A stretch of 64,000 nt of DNA from Streptomyces sp. NBC_01306. Lineage in GTDB: Bacteria > Actinomycetota > Actinomycetes > Streptomycetales > Streptomycetaceae. A program made the translations under genes and the position numbers. Positions 35,060-44,253 of this stretch are shown one piece after another. Every line of letters begins with the position of its first letter. Position 1 is the first letter of the stretch. Location: NCBI RefSeq assembly GCF_026340465.1, contig NZ_JAPEPC010000002.1, positions 124,001 through 188,000 on the forward strand. The letters are read 5' to 3'. The notes under the pieces were generated by a model. The model did no database searches. It worked only from the letters and a program-made list of their open reading frames with translations, and was not told the origin of the DNA.

Positions 35060-36583
35060 ATGACCCGTTACGCAGCACCGGGCACCGAGGGCGCGATCGT
35101 CTCGTACGAGTCGCGCTACGACCACTGGATCGGCGGGGAGTTCGTCCCGCCCGCCCGCGGGCAGTACTTCGAGAATCCGAGCCCGGTCAACGGCAGGCCG
35201 TTCACCGAGATCGCCCGCGGCACCGCCGAGGATGTCGAGCGCGCCCTGGACGCGGCACACGCCGCGGCCCCCGGCTGGGGCCGGACCGCGGCAGGTGACC
35301 GGGCCACGGTCCTCAACCGGATCGCCGACCGGATGGAAGCGCACCTGGAGGAGCTGGCGGTCGCCGAGAGCTGGGAGAACGGCAAGCCGGTCCGCGAGAC
35401 GCTGGCCGCCGACATCCCGCTGGCCATCGACCACTTCCGCTATTTCGCCGGCGCGCTGCGCGCCCAGGAGGGCACGCTCAGCGAGCTCGACGACGACACC
35501 GTCGCGTACCACTTCCATGAGCCGCTCGGCGTGGTCGGCCAGATCATCCCGTGGAACTTCCCCATCCTGATGGCGACGTGGAAACTCGCACCGGCTCTGG
35601 CCGCGGGGAACGCGGTGGTCCTCAAGCCCGCCGAACAGACCCCGGCCTCCATCCACTTCTGGATGAGTCTGATCTCCGATCTGCTGCCGGCCGGTGTGGT
35701 CAACATCGTCAACGGCTTCGGTTCGGAGGCGGGCAGGCCGCTGGCGTCGAGTCCGCGGGTCGCGAAGATCGCGTTCACCGGCGAGACCACGACCGGGCGG
35801 CTGATCATGCAGTACGCCTCCGAGAACATCAAGCCGGTCACGCTCGAACTCGGTGGCAAGTCACCGAACATCTTCTTCGACGACGTGTGGTCGGCGGACG
35901 ACGACTTCCGCGACAAGGCACTCGAAGGCTTCACGATGTTCGCGCTCAACCAGGGCGAGGTGTGCACCTGTCCTTCGCGTGCGCTGATCCAGCGCGGTCA
36001 CTACAGCGAGTTCCTGGAGGCGGGCATCGCCCGCACCCAGCAGATCCTGCCGGGGCACCCGCTGGACACGGACACGATGATCGGCGCCCAGGCGTCCAAC
36101 GACCAGCTGCAGAAGATCCTTTCGTATCTGGACATCGGCCAGCAGGAAGGCGCGAAGATCCTCACGGGCGGACAGCGGATCGAGTACGACGGTGAACTGG
36201 CCGGCGGATACTACGTACAGCCGACGATCTTCGAGGGCGACAACAGGATGCGGGTCTTCCAGGAGGAGATCTTCGGCCCGGTCGTCGCCGTCACATCCTT
36301 CTCCGACTTCGACGACGCGATCAGCACGGCGAACGACACGCTGTACGGACTCGGCGCGGGCGTATGGACCCGGGACATGAACACCGCGTACCGCGCGGGC
36401 CGCGCCATCCAGGCGGGCCGTGTCTGGACGAACTGCTACCACGCCTACCCCGCGCACGCGGCCTTCGGCGGGTACAAGCAGTCCGGTATCGGGCGGGAGA
36501 ACCACCGGATGATGCTTGACCACTACCAGCAGACGAAGAACCTGCTGGTGAGCTACTCCCCGAAGAAGCTGGGCTTCTTCTAG
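35060..36583 (+). CDS. Aldehyde dehydrogenase, ExaC/AldB type
   Basis: A 507-residue aldehyde dehydrogenase. Catalytic Glu263 is in LELGGKSPNIFF and Cys302 in NQGEVCTCPSRALIQ. The C-T-C-P-S context and the C-terminal YHAYPAHAAFGGYKQSGIGRE region are typical of ExaC/AldB acetaldehyde dehydrogenases, not of BetB. It may oxidise aldehydes formed by amine or alcohol breakdown. Its ATG is 175 bp after the choline oxidase stop, so it may have its own promoter. A hairpin at 36732-36769 ends the block. Confidence 0.85.
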   Translation: MTRYAAPGTEGAIVSYESRYDHWIGGEFVPPARGQYFENPSPVNGRPFTEIARGTAEDVERALDAAHAAAPGWGRTAAGDRATVLNRIADRMEAHLEELAVAESWENGKPVRETLAADIPLAIDHFRYFAGALRAQEGTLSELDDDTVAYHFHEPLGVVGQIIPWNFPILMATWKLAPALAAGNAVVLKPAEQTPASIHFWMSLISDLLPAGVVNIVNGFGSEAGRPLASSPRVAKIAFTGETTTGRLIMQYASENIKPVTLELGGKSPNIFFDDVWSADDDFRDKALEGFTMFALNQGEVCTCPSRALIQRGHYSEFLEAGIARTQQILPGHPLDTDTMIGAQASNDQLQKILSYLDIGQQEGAKILTGGQRIEYDGELAGGYYVQPTIFEGDNRMRVFQEEIFGPVVAVTSFSDFDDAISTANDTLYGLGAGVWTRDMNTAYRAGRAIQAGRVWTNCYHAYPAHAAFGGYKQSGIGRENHRMMLDHYQQTKNLLVSYSPKKLGFF

Positions 36584-36731
36584 AGCCTCAAGCTGCCCCC
36601 TTGCGTCGCGGTCGCCGCGGTCGCCATCGAGTGAATGCGTGTCGAGGTGACCGCTCTCGCCGCCTCGTCGTAGCCGCCCGCCCTCTGATGTTCACCGGGC
36701 CCTCAGGAACACTGTGCGGGCGTACGCGTCG

Positions 36732-36769
36732 AAGGCGCCTGACCTGGCCCTTTGCCCGTCAGGCGCCTT
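36732..36769 (+). terminator. 12-bp hairpin with T run
   Basis: AAGGCGCCTGAC (36732-36743) pairs with GTCAGGCGCCTT (36758-36769) around a 14-nt loop and ends in TTT, a Rho-independent terminator about 150 bp after the dehydrogenase stop. Confidence 0.65.
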
Positions 36770-36915
36770 TCGCGCACAGGAGCCTCGTTGGCTCCGGTCC
36801 AACGCTGGAAGAGCTCGCTGCTCGGTTCCTGGAATGAGGCCTGCCGACGGGGATGGAGACGGCCCATGAACGCGTTACGCTGATGCGATTGCCGCGTCCT
36901 ACGCGGCGGGTTGTC

Positions 36916-37155
36916 TCAGGCTTCGCGTACGTACACGGTCGGTTTGTGGCCGTTCTGCGCCTGCTGCGCTCGTTCGGCCATCATTCCCGCGAACGTTTCG
37001 AGCCGGGAGGTGGCGAACGCCTGGTCGTCGGTGTCAGTGCCGGTGATTGTCATGATGACCGTGCCGACACGCAGCACCGTGTAGACGCCACCTGGACCAT
37101 TGGTGCCGGCGGGAGAGGACCAGGCCGACCTCTCGTCACCGATCGCGACTCCGGT
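36916..37155 (-). pseudogene. Possible C-terminal remnant of a secreted protein
   Basis: The last 70-80 codons of a minus-strand frame read like a real protein end (GVYTVLRVGTVIMTITGTDT ... RLETFAGMMAERAQQAQNGH), resembling the C-terminal domain of Streptomyces exported lipoproteins that finish with a strand-helix unit. Upstream of about 37155 the frame becomes Cys/Arg-rich and non-coding in character. No start with a ribosome site is seen. I regard it as a truncated relic, with low certainty. Confidence 0.3.
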
Positions 37156-37594
37156 TCCGCCGAGACGACACACCCACCATCCAAGATCAGGGCGGCACTT
37201 CGGGAGATCGCCCGCCCGGCCGGACGTACACTCCCTACATGGGTCGCACATGTGCAGTGAGGGAGTGCCGGTTTCAGGCCGCTCATGCCCTGTGTCCGGC
37301 CGCCGCACATGCGACAGCCGTCAATCCGGTGAACATGCCGGCGGCCTGCTGCCGCGCGCTGCACGGCCACGGCTAGCGATTCCGGGCAGTTCTCAGCGCT
37401 GATCTCGGCTTGATCGTTCCGCCTTGCTGTCTGCGGAACCCGTTCCCCGCCTCTCCCCCCTCCTTCTCCTCTGCCACCGCACTGTGGCTGTCCTCGCCCC
37501 AATCTCCTGCTCCGTCACTCCTTGGCGCCCTGTGCGCCACCTGCGCGCCGACTGCCGGACGACCGGCAGCCGGTGCATTTCCGAGAGGACCCCT

Positions 37595-39079
37595 GTGAAG
37601 TTGAGCGAGCTGCTCGCCGGGCACGACCATGAAGTCCTTGCGGGCGATCCGGAGACGAGGATCACCGCGGGCGCGTGCTTCGACGCTCACCGCGCCGCTC
37701 CGGGATCCCTCTTCATCGCGGTACCCGGTCACCGCGAGGGTGGCCCGGAGTCGGTCGGACCGGCTGTCGCACGCGGCGCGGTGGCGGTACTCGTCGACTC
37801 CGCGGCACCACCACTTCCGGCCCCGACCTGGGCGTCGGACGCGGGCGTGTGCGTCGTGGCGGTGCCGGACACGCGCAAGGCGGCTGCGGCCGTCGCCTCC
37901 CGGTACCACGGCGAGCCCGGACGGCAGATGGACATGGTGGCCGTCACCGGCACCAACGGGAAGACGTCGGTCTCGTACATGGTCGAGTCGGTGCTGAGGA
38001 TCGCCGAGCGCGCCAGGGTGGGGGTCATCGGGACGGCGGGCAGCCGGATCGGCGACGAGCTGATTCCGATGCCCAGGTCGGTACTGACGACCCCGGAGTC
38101 GCCGGACTTCCAGTATCTGCTCGGGTGCATGCGCGACCGCGGTGTCGCCACCGTCGTGCTGGAGGCCACGTCGATGGGTCTGCTGACGCACCGTCTGGAC
38201 CACTCATTCATCGACGTAGGGGTGTTCACCAACCTGACGCAGGATCACCTGGACGACCACGGCACCATGGAGAACTACCGGGACGCCAAACTCCGTCTGT
38301 TCCAGGGACTGTGCCGGCGTGCGGTGGTCAACGCCGACGATCCGCTCGGAGCGGCCATCGGGGCGATGATGCCCGGCGCGGCCGTCACGTACGGCATCGA
38401 CGCAGAGGCGGACTACCGGGCGACCGACCTCACCATGGACGCGGTCGGCACCCGCTTCACCCTGCACCACGCCGGCCACAAGTATCCGGCCGCGATCCCC
38501 CATCCCGGACGGTTCTCCGTCTCCAACGCACTGGCCACTGTCGCCGCCTGCCACCTCATCGGGCACGATCTGGCCGGACTGGTCGACGCACTTGAGCTGA
38601 TGCCCCCGATCCCGGGAAGGTTCGAACGCTACGAGACCCCGGACGGCACATCCGTCATCGTGGACTACGCACACTCACCGGACTCGCTGGAGAAGGTGCT
38701 GACCACCATCCGCGGCTACGTTTCGGGCCGGGTCATCACCGTCTTCGGCTGTGGCGGGGACCGGGACGTCACCAAACGCGCCCCGATGGGGAAGATCGCC
38801 GGCACCTACTCCGATCTGTGCGTCCTGACCTCGGACAACCCCAGGAACGAAGACCCCCGGGCGATCATGGACCAGATCGTCCCGGGTTTGATGGCGAGCG
38901 GCACCACCTTCGAGCGGTTCGCCGACCGCCGCCGGGCGATCTCCTTCGCCCTGTCCGCCGCCGGGGACGGCGACATCGTCCTGATCGCGGGCAAGGGCAG
39001 CGAGCCCTACCAGATCGTCAACGAAGAGCTGCTCCCGTTCAGCGACATGGCGACGGTACGGGAACTCGCCACGCGGTAG
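37595..39079 (+). CDS. Orphan MurE-like Mur ligase
   Basis: A 494-residue ATP-dependent ligase of the MurE type (UDP-MurNAc-tripeptide synthetase). Start GTG 37595 has GAGAGGA upstream. The P-loop is VAVTGTNGKTSVSYMVES near residue 115. The Mur catalytic region includes EATSMGLLTHRLD and TNLTQDHLDDHGTMENYRDA; the C-terminal domain has FGCGGDRDVTKRAPMGKIAG and DNPRNEDPRAI, which in MurE is the diaminopimelate-recognition motif. It lies far from any dcw cell-division cluster, so it is a second, orphan copy. It may support wall synthesis in special conditions or attach an amino acid to another substrate. Confidence 0.85.
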   Translation: MKLSELLAGHDHEVLAGDPETRITAGACFDAHRAAPGSLFIAVPGHREGGPESVGPAVARGAVAVLVDSAAPPLPAPTWASDAGVCVVAVPDTRKAAAAVASRYHGEPGRQMDMVAVTGTNGKTSVSYMVESVLRIAERARVGVIGTAGSRIGDELIPMPRSVLTTPESPDFQYLLGCMRDRGVATVVLEATSMGLLTHRLDHSFIDVGVFTNLTQDHLDDHGTMENYRDAKLRLFQGLCRRAVVNADDPLGAAIGAMMPGAAVTYGIDAEADYRATDLTMDAVGTRFTLHHAGHKYPAAIPHPGRFSVSNALATVAACHLIGHDLAGLVDALELMPPIPGRFERYETPDGTSVIVDYAHSPDSLEKVLTTIRGYVSGRVITVFGCGGDRDVTKRAPMGKIAGTYSDLCVLTSDNPRNEDPRAIMDQIVPGLMASGTTFERFADRRRAISFALSAAGDGDIVLIAGKGSEPYQIVNEELLPFSDMATVRELATR

Positions 39080-39361
39080 GGGCCCGGCCCGGCTCGACGC
39101 CCGGCCGGCTGCGGCGCGCTGTGACGGGCGTCGGCAAGGGGCCGTCTGCCGCGCAAGCGGAGCAGGCCCGAGCACGGCCGGGGTGCGGCCGCCCAGGTCC
39201 CGTGCACGGCTCACCGTCCGCGTGCTCCGGGGCGACGATGGCGGGGAGACCGGTCCTGGGCACAGGCTGGAGCGCCGTTCCGCTGCGCGGCCAGCTGATC
39301 TGGACTGGGATCTGCCGTACGGGTACGGCGTACGGTCCAGCCATCTGGCCGACGACGGCTC

Positions 39362-39526
39362 GATGACCTGCTGGTCCGTATCCCGCTGCCCGCAACGGGC
39401 CGCTACCGGATGTCGGCGCTGGACCCGCCCGACTCTCCACCCGAACGGCCGGCACCGCGCCCTGCCCGCCTCTCCCGGATGCGCTGATCCTCCGTCTTCC
39501 GTATCAGCCACCGCATCGTCGACCGC
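39362..39526 (+). pseudogene. Relic of an FAD-dependent monooxygenase
   Basis: One frame reads DDLLVRIPLPATGRYRMSAL, continues to LSRMR, meets a TGA stop at 39485-39487, then reads SSVFRISHRIVDR. These are consecutive parts of FAD_binding_3 aromatic-ring hydroxylases, where the residue before S-S-V-F-R-I-S-H-R is usually Trp. So TGG has probably changed to TGA. The following GRVFLAGDAAH flavin motif and everything N-terminal are missing or scrambled. About 650 bp around it (39080-39735) have no intact gene. Confidence 0.5.
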
Positions 39527-39735
39527 CTCCCGGTACCTCATGGCGGTCTCCGTACCGGGGTGGACACTGCGGGAGGTACGGACGCGGCTCCTGCGCCTGA
39601 GCGGCAACGAAGCTGCCGCGTGGACCGGCCCCTCCTGACCTGCGGGCTCCGGCCCGACGAGCGTATTGGTCCGTTCGGCTGCACACTGAGGAACAGTGCA
39701 GAGCAGATGGTCCCTACTACCTCCGTGAGGGTTCC

Positions 39736-39891
39736 ATGGTGTTCATAGCCCTATGCCTCCCCGTCCTCATGATGCTGCTGATGCTCGGGATGGACGCTTT
39801 CGAGAACTTCATCTCCCGGCCGTCCCCTGCGTCGCTGGAAGCCGCCAAAGATCTCCCGGCCCAGCAACCGGCTCGGCAGGAGCTGGACTGA
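39736..39891 (+). CDS. 51-residue single-span membrane protein
   Basis: A small protein starting at ATG 39736 with GAGGG 6 bp upstream. Residues 2-20 form one hydrophobic segment (VFIALCLPVLMMLLMLGMD), followed by AFENFISRPSPASLEAAKDL and a Gln/Ala/Pro tail. Small proteins with this pattern (hydrophobic start, then a D-A-x-E-x-x-x-x-R motif) occur widely in Streptomyces genomes, without known function. It is not in an operon with intact neighbours. Confidence 0.55.
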   Translation: MVFIALCLPVLMMLLMLGMDAFENFISRPSPASLEAAKDLPAQQPARQELD

Positions 39892-40016
39892 CGGGGAACC
39901 GCAGTACGCGCGCGGTGTCCCCAGGACGGCGCCCGGAAGGGCCTGTCCGGAGTCGTGATCAAGGTATGTGGCTCCGTTCGGGCGTCGGGAGCCCTTCAGG
40001 ACGGTAGAAAAGTCCT

Positions 40017-41174
40017 GTGACACGAGATGAGCAGCCTCCAGGGGCAGCGGAAGCCGAACGGCTCCAGCGGCTGTTCCGGTTCTTCGGCGCGACACAGGGT
40101 GCCGGCCGCTCCCCCGTGTACGAGACCCTCAGCGAAGGCGTCGCGGGTGACCCCAGCCTTCTCGCTCTTCTTCTCGATACGCCGGAAGAGCAGCGCCGCC
40201 CCAGTCTCCTGTTCGCTGCGGTGAACCTGCTTCTCGCATCACGCCGAGGCTCGGAGCTGGCTGCCTACTACCCCATTCATGGTGGGCGCCGGGCGGTCGA
40301 CGACCAGCTGGTGTCGACGTTCGCTGCTTTCTGCGGCCGGCATCGCGACGAGCTGGCCTGCCTTCTGTCGCAGCGGTCCACCCAGACCAACGAGATCCGC
40401 CGATGTGTCGCCCTGCGCCTCGGTGTCGATCACGTACACCGCCACTGGCCGGGTCCCGTCGCCCTTGTCGAAGTCGGCGCCAGTGCCGGGCTCAACCTGC
40501 TGTTCGACCACTACGACTACCGCCTCAACGGCGAAGCGACAGCCACGCCCCCTGCGTCCTCGGTTGTCGTGTCCTGCGAAGTCCGTGGCTCATCCGGCGC
40601 CGACATCCTCCGGACGGCACCGGAGATCACCCGGCGCATCGGCATCGACCAACGTCCGGTCGACCTGTCCGACCCCGATGCCCGAGCCTGGCTGGAAGCG
40701 TTCATCTGGCCCGAGCAGATCGAAGAACTCGCCACCCTGCGGGGCGCCATCGACCTCGCGGCGTCCACCGCGGCTACGAAGGTGGTGACGGGCGAAGCAA
40801 CCATGGACACCGCTCGGATACTCGCCGAGCTGCCGGGCCGTGAGCCGGTGGTCGTGTTCACCGCGTCGCTGCTCAGCTACCTCACCACCCGGGCCCGATC
40901 CCTCTTCGTCGCCCAGCTCCAGGAAGCCTCCCGCCTACGCCCGGTGGCATGGGTCTTCACGGAGGCACCCGGTTTGCTGGCGACCACCACACTCGACCTC
41001 CCTGCTCTGCGTGGCCCCCTCGCTCGGCGCAACTCCCTGTACGTGGTCGGAGCCAGCCTCTGCGGTGACGGTCAACGTCATGATCAGTTGCTCGGCCTGG
41101 CCGACCCCTACCTACGCTGGTTCTCCCCGGCCCGGGACCCCTTGGACGACTTCCCATGGATGCCGCCGGACTGA
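40017..41174 (+). CDS. DUF2332 family protein
   Basis: A 385-residue cytoplasmic protein of the DUF2332 family. Typical features are QRLFRFFGATQGAGRSPVYE at the start, TQTNEIRRCVALRLGV near residue 122, and VALVEVGASAGLNLLFDHYDY near 143-163. The last resembles an AdoMet-binding glycine motif, so a methyltransferase-like fold is possible, but no activity is established. LPGREPVVVFTASLLSYL is near 280. The start is GTG 40017. Monocistronic, in a region of gene decay. Confidence 0.82.
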   Translation: MTRDEQPPGAAEAERLQRLFRFFGATQGAGRSPVYETLSEGVAGDPSLLALLLDTPEEQRRPSLLFAAVNLLLASRRGSELAAYYPIHGGRRAVDDQLVSTFAAFCGRHRDELACLLSQRSTQTNEIRRCVALRLGVDHVHRHWPGPVALVEVGASAGLNLLFDHYDYRLNGEATATPPASSVVVSCEVRGSSGADILRTAPEITRRIGIDQRPVDLSDPDARAWLEAFIWPEQIEELATLRGAIDLAASTAATKVVTGEATMDTARILAELPGREPVVVFTASLLSYLTTRARSLFVAQLQEASRLRPVAWVFTEAPGLLATTTLDLPALRGPLARRNSLYVVGASLCGDGQRHDQLLGLADPYLRWFSPARDPLDDFPWMPPD

Positions 41175-41228
41175 GCAGGGGCGGCCGGTCCCGTGCGATA
41201 CGGGTGCGCCGGGCGCGGGGCCCCGGGC

Positions 41229-42023
41229 TCACTGGCCGGTGAACACCGGAGCACGTTTCTCCAAGAAGGCGGCGCGGGCCTCCTTCGCGTCCTCGGAGTA
41301 CGCCGCGTGAGCGATCCTCCGTGCCTCGCGGGGCAGGTAGCCGTCCAACGGGAGCCTCACCGCGTCGTCCAGGTTCCGCCGGACACCGGCGACCGCGAGT
41401 GGGGCCGCCGCAGCCAGCCGCTCCGCCACGGAGCCCGCTGCGCCGGCCAGCTCATCGGCTGCGACGGCCGCGGTCACCAGACCCACGGACAGCGCTTGTG
41501 AGCACGTGAGTTTTTCCGGGAGCAGCATCAGTTCACGGGCCCTGGCCGGGCCGACGGCCTGGGTGAGCAGCCAGCCGATGCCCAGGTCACCGGTGAGCCC
41601 GACCGTGAGGAAGGCGGTGTTGAACACCGCGTCGTCGGCCGCGTACCGCAGATCGCAGGCCAGGGCGAGCGACATCCCGGCACCGGCGCAGCCGCCGCGG
41701 ATCAGGGCGACGGACGGCTTGTCCCACTCCCGCAGCAGGCGCACCGCGCCCGCCACCTGTACGAGTCGCCGCTCGTCCGCCTCCCGGCCCTCACCCGTCA
41801 GCACCCGGCTCTCCGGAGCTCCGGTCAGGTCGGCGCCGACACAGAAGTCGTCGCCGGCACCGGTGAGTACCAGTGCCCGCACGGCCGCATCGCCCGCCGC
41901 ACGCTCCAGCGCGGCGCGCAGCTCCTCGAAGACCCGCATGCTGACCGCGTTGCGGCGCTGCGGCCGGTTGATCGTGACGGTGGCGACAGCGCCCTCGACT
42001 TCGTAAAGCACGGTTGGACCCAT
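41229..42023 (-). CDS. Enoyl-CoA hydratase/isomerase
   Basis: A 264-residue crotonase-fold protein, last gene of a four-gene operon (ACAD, ACAD, LLM oxidoreductase, this). The oxyanion-hole motifs are TGAGDDFCVGADLTG (near residues 50-65) and IRGGCAGAGMSLALACDLRY (near 108-128). In the second motif one of the usual catalytic Glu positions appears replaced near VGLTGDLGIGWLL, so hydratase activity is not certain; isomerase or hydrolase function is possible. It has a GGGAAGGGAAG site upstream. Likely role: hydration step in beta-oxidation of the island's substrate. Confidence 0.85.
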   Translation of the reverse strand: MGPTVLYEVEGAVATVTINRPQRRNAVSMRVFEELRAALERAAGDAAVRALVLTGAGDDFCVGADLTGAPESRVLTGEGREADERRLVQVAGAVRLLREWDKPSVALIRGGCAGAGMSLALACDLRYAADDAVFNTAFLTVGLTGDLGIGWLLTQAVGPARARELMLLPEKLTCSQALSVGLVTAAVAADELAGAAGSVAERLAAAAPLAVAGVRRNLDDAVRLPLDGYLPREARRIAHAAYSEDAKEARAAFLEKRAPVFTGQ

Positions 42024-42055
42024 GGCGTACTTCCCTTCCCGGGAGAGGTGGTCGG

Positions 42056-43111
42056 TCAGCTCCGGATTCCGTCGAGGATGTCGAGCGCCAGTGCCGGGTC
42101 GGATTGGGCAGCGAGCGATACCGACACCCGGTGGTACACACCGGTGTAGCGCTCACGGACGAGCCGGCCCGCCTCGGCCGGGGTCTCGGCGACCACGGCG
42201 AAGGCGTTCAGGACGTCGGCGTCGATGAGCTGCCCCATCTCCTTCCAGCGGCCCTGCAACGACAGGGTGTGCAGTTCTTCCTGGAGTGCGCCCCAGCCGT
42301 GGTGCTCCAGCACGGGCCGGTACGCCGGCGTGGAGCCGTAGAAGGCGATGCGCTCGCGAATGCCCGCGAGGGAGTGCCCGTACTCCTCCTCGGTGCGGCC
42401 GGTCACGGTGAGGACGCTGCCGGTGATCTCGAAGGGCCGCGTGGTCCAGGGTGCTCCATCGGCCGTGGCCTCGGCACGGGCCTCCAGCACGCCGGGAGCG
42501 AGCTGCTCGGTGATGTACGGCACTGTGCTGAAGGGGTGGCAGATCACACCGTCGCCGACCGCACCCGCCGTGGCGGCCATCCGTGGACCGACGGCCGCGA
42601 TGAGTACGAGCGGCTCGCCCTGTTCCAGCGGGCCCGGGTCGAACAGCGGATTCATCAGTGTGTGCGTGTAGAACTCGCCGCGGAACTGCAGCTTTTCGCC
42701 GGTCTGCCAGCTGTTCCAGATCGTGCGGGTCGCGCTGACGAACTCCTTCATGCGGGCCGCCGGGCTGGACCACGGCATCGCGAAGCGGCGCGTGATGTGC
42801 GCCTTGATCTGCGAGCCCAGGCCGATCACGGCGCGGCCGCGGGAGAGCTGCTGCAGCGTCCATGCGCTGGAGGCCAGAGTCATCGGGGTGCGGGCGAAGG
42901 CGATGGCCACGCCGGTGCCGACCTCGATGGCCGAGGTGCGGGAGGCGGCGACGGCGAGGGGCTGGAACGGCTCGTGGGCGGTCTCCGACATGAGGATCCG
43001 GTCGACCCCACGCCGCTCGGCGGCCACCGCTGCCTCGATCACCTCTGACGGAGCGCCGATCGCGGTGGTGTCCAGCTTCAGCGGTCCCGGGGTGTGCGGA
43101 GTGACGGTCAT
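42056..43111 (-). CDS. LLM-class F420-dependent oxidoreductase
   Basis: A 351-residue luciferase-like TIM-barrel enzyme. Residues 15-60 (IEAAVAAERRGVDRILMSET, then VGTGVAIAFARTPMTLASSA) and GRAVIGLGSQIKAHITRRF near 95-113 are typical of F420-dependent LLM proteins of actinobacteria. It probably reduces or oxidises an intermediate using F420/F420H2. Its start overlaps the upstream ACAD stop by 4 bp, and the hydratase follows after 32 bp. LLM genes with paired FadE and EchA genes also occur together in the Mce3R-controlled region of M. tuberculosis. Confidence 0.83.
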   Translation of the reverse strand: MTVTPHTPGPLKLDTTAIGAPSEVIEAAVAAERRGVDRILMSETAHEPFQPLAVAASRTSAIEVGTGVAIAFARTPMTLASSAWTLQQLSRGRAVIGLGSQIKAHITRRFAMPWSSPAARMKEFVSATRTIWNSWQTGEKLQFRGEFYTHTLMNPLFDPGPLEQGEPLVLIAAVGPRMAATAGAVGDGVICHPFSTVPYITEQLAPGVLEARAEATADGAPWTTRPFEITGSVLTVTGRTEEEYGHSLAGIRERIAFYGSTPAYRPVLEHHGWGALQEELHTLSLQGRWKEMGQLIDADVLNAFAVVAETPAEAGRLVRERYTGVYHRVSVSLAAQSDPALALDILDGIRS

Positions 43112-44253
43112 CGTGCGGGTTCTCCTTGTGGGTGAGCCGCGGACGCGGCGTCGAGTCCGGCGAGCCGCGCGACGCGGGCCCGATGTGCGGACAGTGGACC
43201 CAGCAGGGTCTGCGCGGCGCGAGCCCGCCGGAAGTAGAGGTGCGCGGAGTGCTCCCAGGTGAACCCGATGCCACCGTGCACCCGAATCGTGCCTTCGGCG
43301 CACCCGTCGAGGGCGTCGACGCAGGCGATGAAGGCGTGTGCGCTGTCCAGGGGTTCGGGACGACCGGCAGTGTCGAGCGCTGCGACCGCGGAGCGGAGCA
43401 CCACGCCCGCTGCCTCCGTCCGGGCCCACAGGGAGGCGAGCCGGTGCTTGACCGCCTGAAATCCGCCGATCGGCCGGCTGAACTGGTGCCGGGTCAGGGC
43501 GTAGGCCACCGCATCCTCCAGACAACGACGGGCAGCGCCCAGGCACTCGGCGGCCACTGCGAGGGCCGCGTGGTCGAGGGCCGCACGCAATGCGGCCTCC
43601 GCGGCGGGGCCGGCTGCGACCTGCTCGGCGGAGGTGCCCGAGAGCATCACCACGGCCTGACGTCGAGTCATGTCCAGGCCTTGCAGCGGAGTACGCGCCA
43701 AGCCGTCGGTGGCGACGGCGAACAGCCCGACCTCGTCCCCCGTACGGGCCGGGACCAGCAGCAGGTCCGCGTCGGCTCCGTCCAGCACCGGCTCCACGGC
43801 GCCCGTCAGCGTCCAGGAGCCGGCAGCGTCGCGGGCCGCGGCTATCGGGGAGGGAGCTCCGTCCATCCCCGCGAGGGTCGCCACCGTGCGGCCCGCTGCT
43901 ATGTCCGGCAGGAGCCGGGCGCAGACCTGTGGGTCCCCGATGGCCGTCAGGGCCGCGGCGGCGGTCGTGCTGGACAGCAGAGGGCCGCCGTACAGCGCTC
44001 GCCCGGCCTCCTCGAAGACCGGCAGCAGATCACCGGGCCCGAAGCCCGCTCCGCCGTACTCCTCGGGCACCTGAAGCGCGAACACCCCGATCGTCTCCGC
44101 GAGTTCGCGGTGCGTTGCCGGGTCGAAGCCCTCACGCCGCTCCATCCGGGCGCGCACCTGCCGCTCGTCGCAGTGACGCTCGAAAAGCTTACGGACAGTT
44201 GTGGCCAACTCGGCGCGCTCGTCTGTCAGTTCACTCAGCGGATACGGAATCAC
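43108..44253 (-). CDS. Acyl-CoA dehydrogenase, second subunit of a pair
   Basis: A 381-residue flavin dehydrogenase with the layout of FadE28/FadE18-type subunits: TIGVFALQVPEEYGGAGFGP near residues 37-55, and the C-terminal VHGGIGFTWEHSAHLYFRRA near 335-355. It shows 4-bp overlaps with both neighbours. In mycobacteria such adjacent, dissimilar FadE genes form alpha2beta2 enzymes acting on sterol side chains, where only one subunit carries the catalytic Glu. I infer the same pairing here with the 44250-45503 product. Confidence 0.85.
   Translation of the reverse strand: MIPYPLSELTDERAELATTVRKLFERHCDERQVRARMERREGFDPATHRELAETIGVFALQVPEEYGGAGFGPGDLLPVFEEAGRALYGGPLLSSTTAAAALTAIGDPQVCARLLPDIAAGRTVATLAGMDGAPSPIAAARDAAGSWTLTGAVEPVLDGADADLLLVPARTGDEVGLFAVATDGLARTPLQGLDMTRRQAVVMLSGTSAEQVAAGPAAEAALRAALDHAALAVAAECLGAARRCLEDAVAYALTRHQFSRPIGGFQAVKHRLASLWARTEAAGVVLRSAVAALDTAGRPEPLDSAHAFIACVDALDGCAEGTIRVHGGIGFTWEHSAHLYFRRARAAQTLLGPLSAHRARVARLAGLDAASAAHPQGEPAR

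Larger units (their letters stand above)
36584..37594. other. About 1 kb without an intact gene
   Basis: This region holds the terminator at 36732-36769 and a possible gene remnant on the minus strand (36916-37155). The rest has stop-rich frames and no recognisable product; it looks like decayed sequence. Confidence 0.5.

Noticed and set aside
36601..36837. A 78-codon plus-strand frame after the aldehyde dehydrogenase
   Set aside because: It runs through the terminator hairpin, is Arg-rich, and has no ribosome site.
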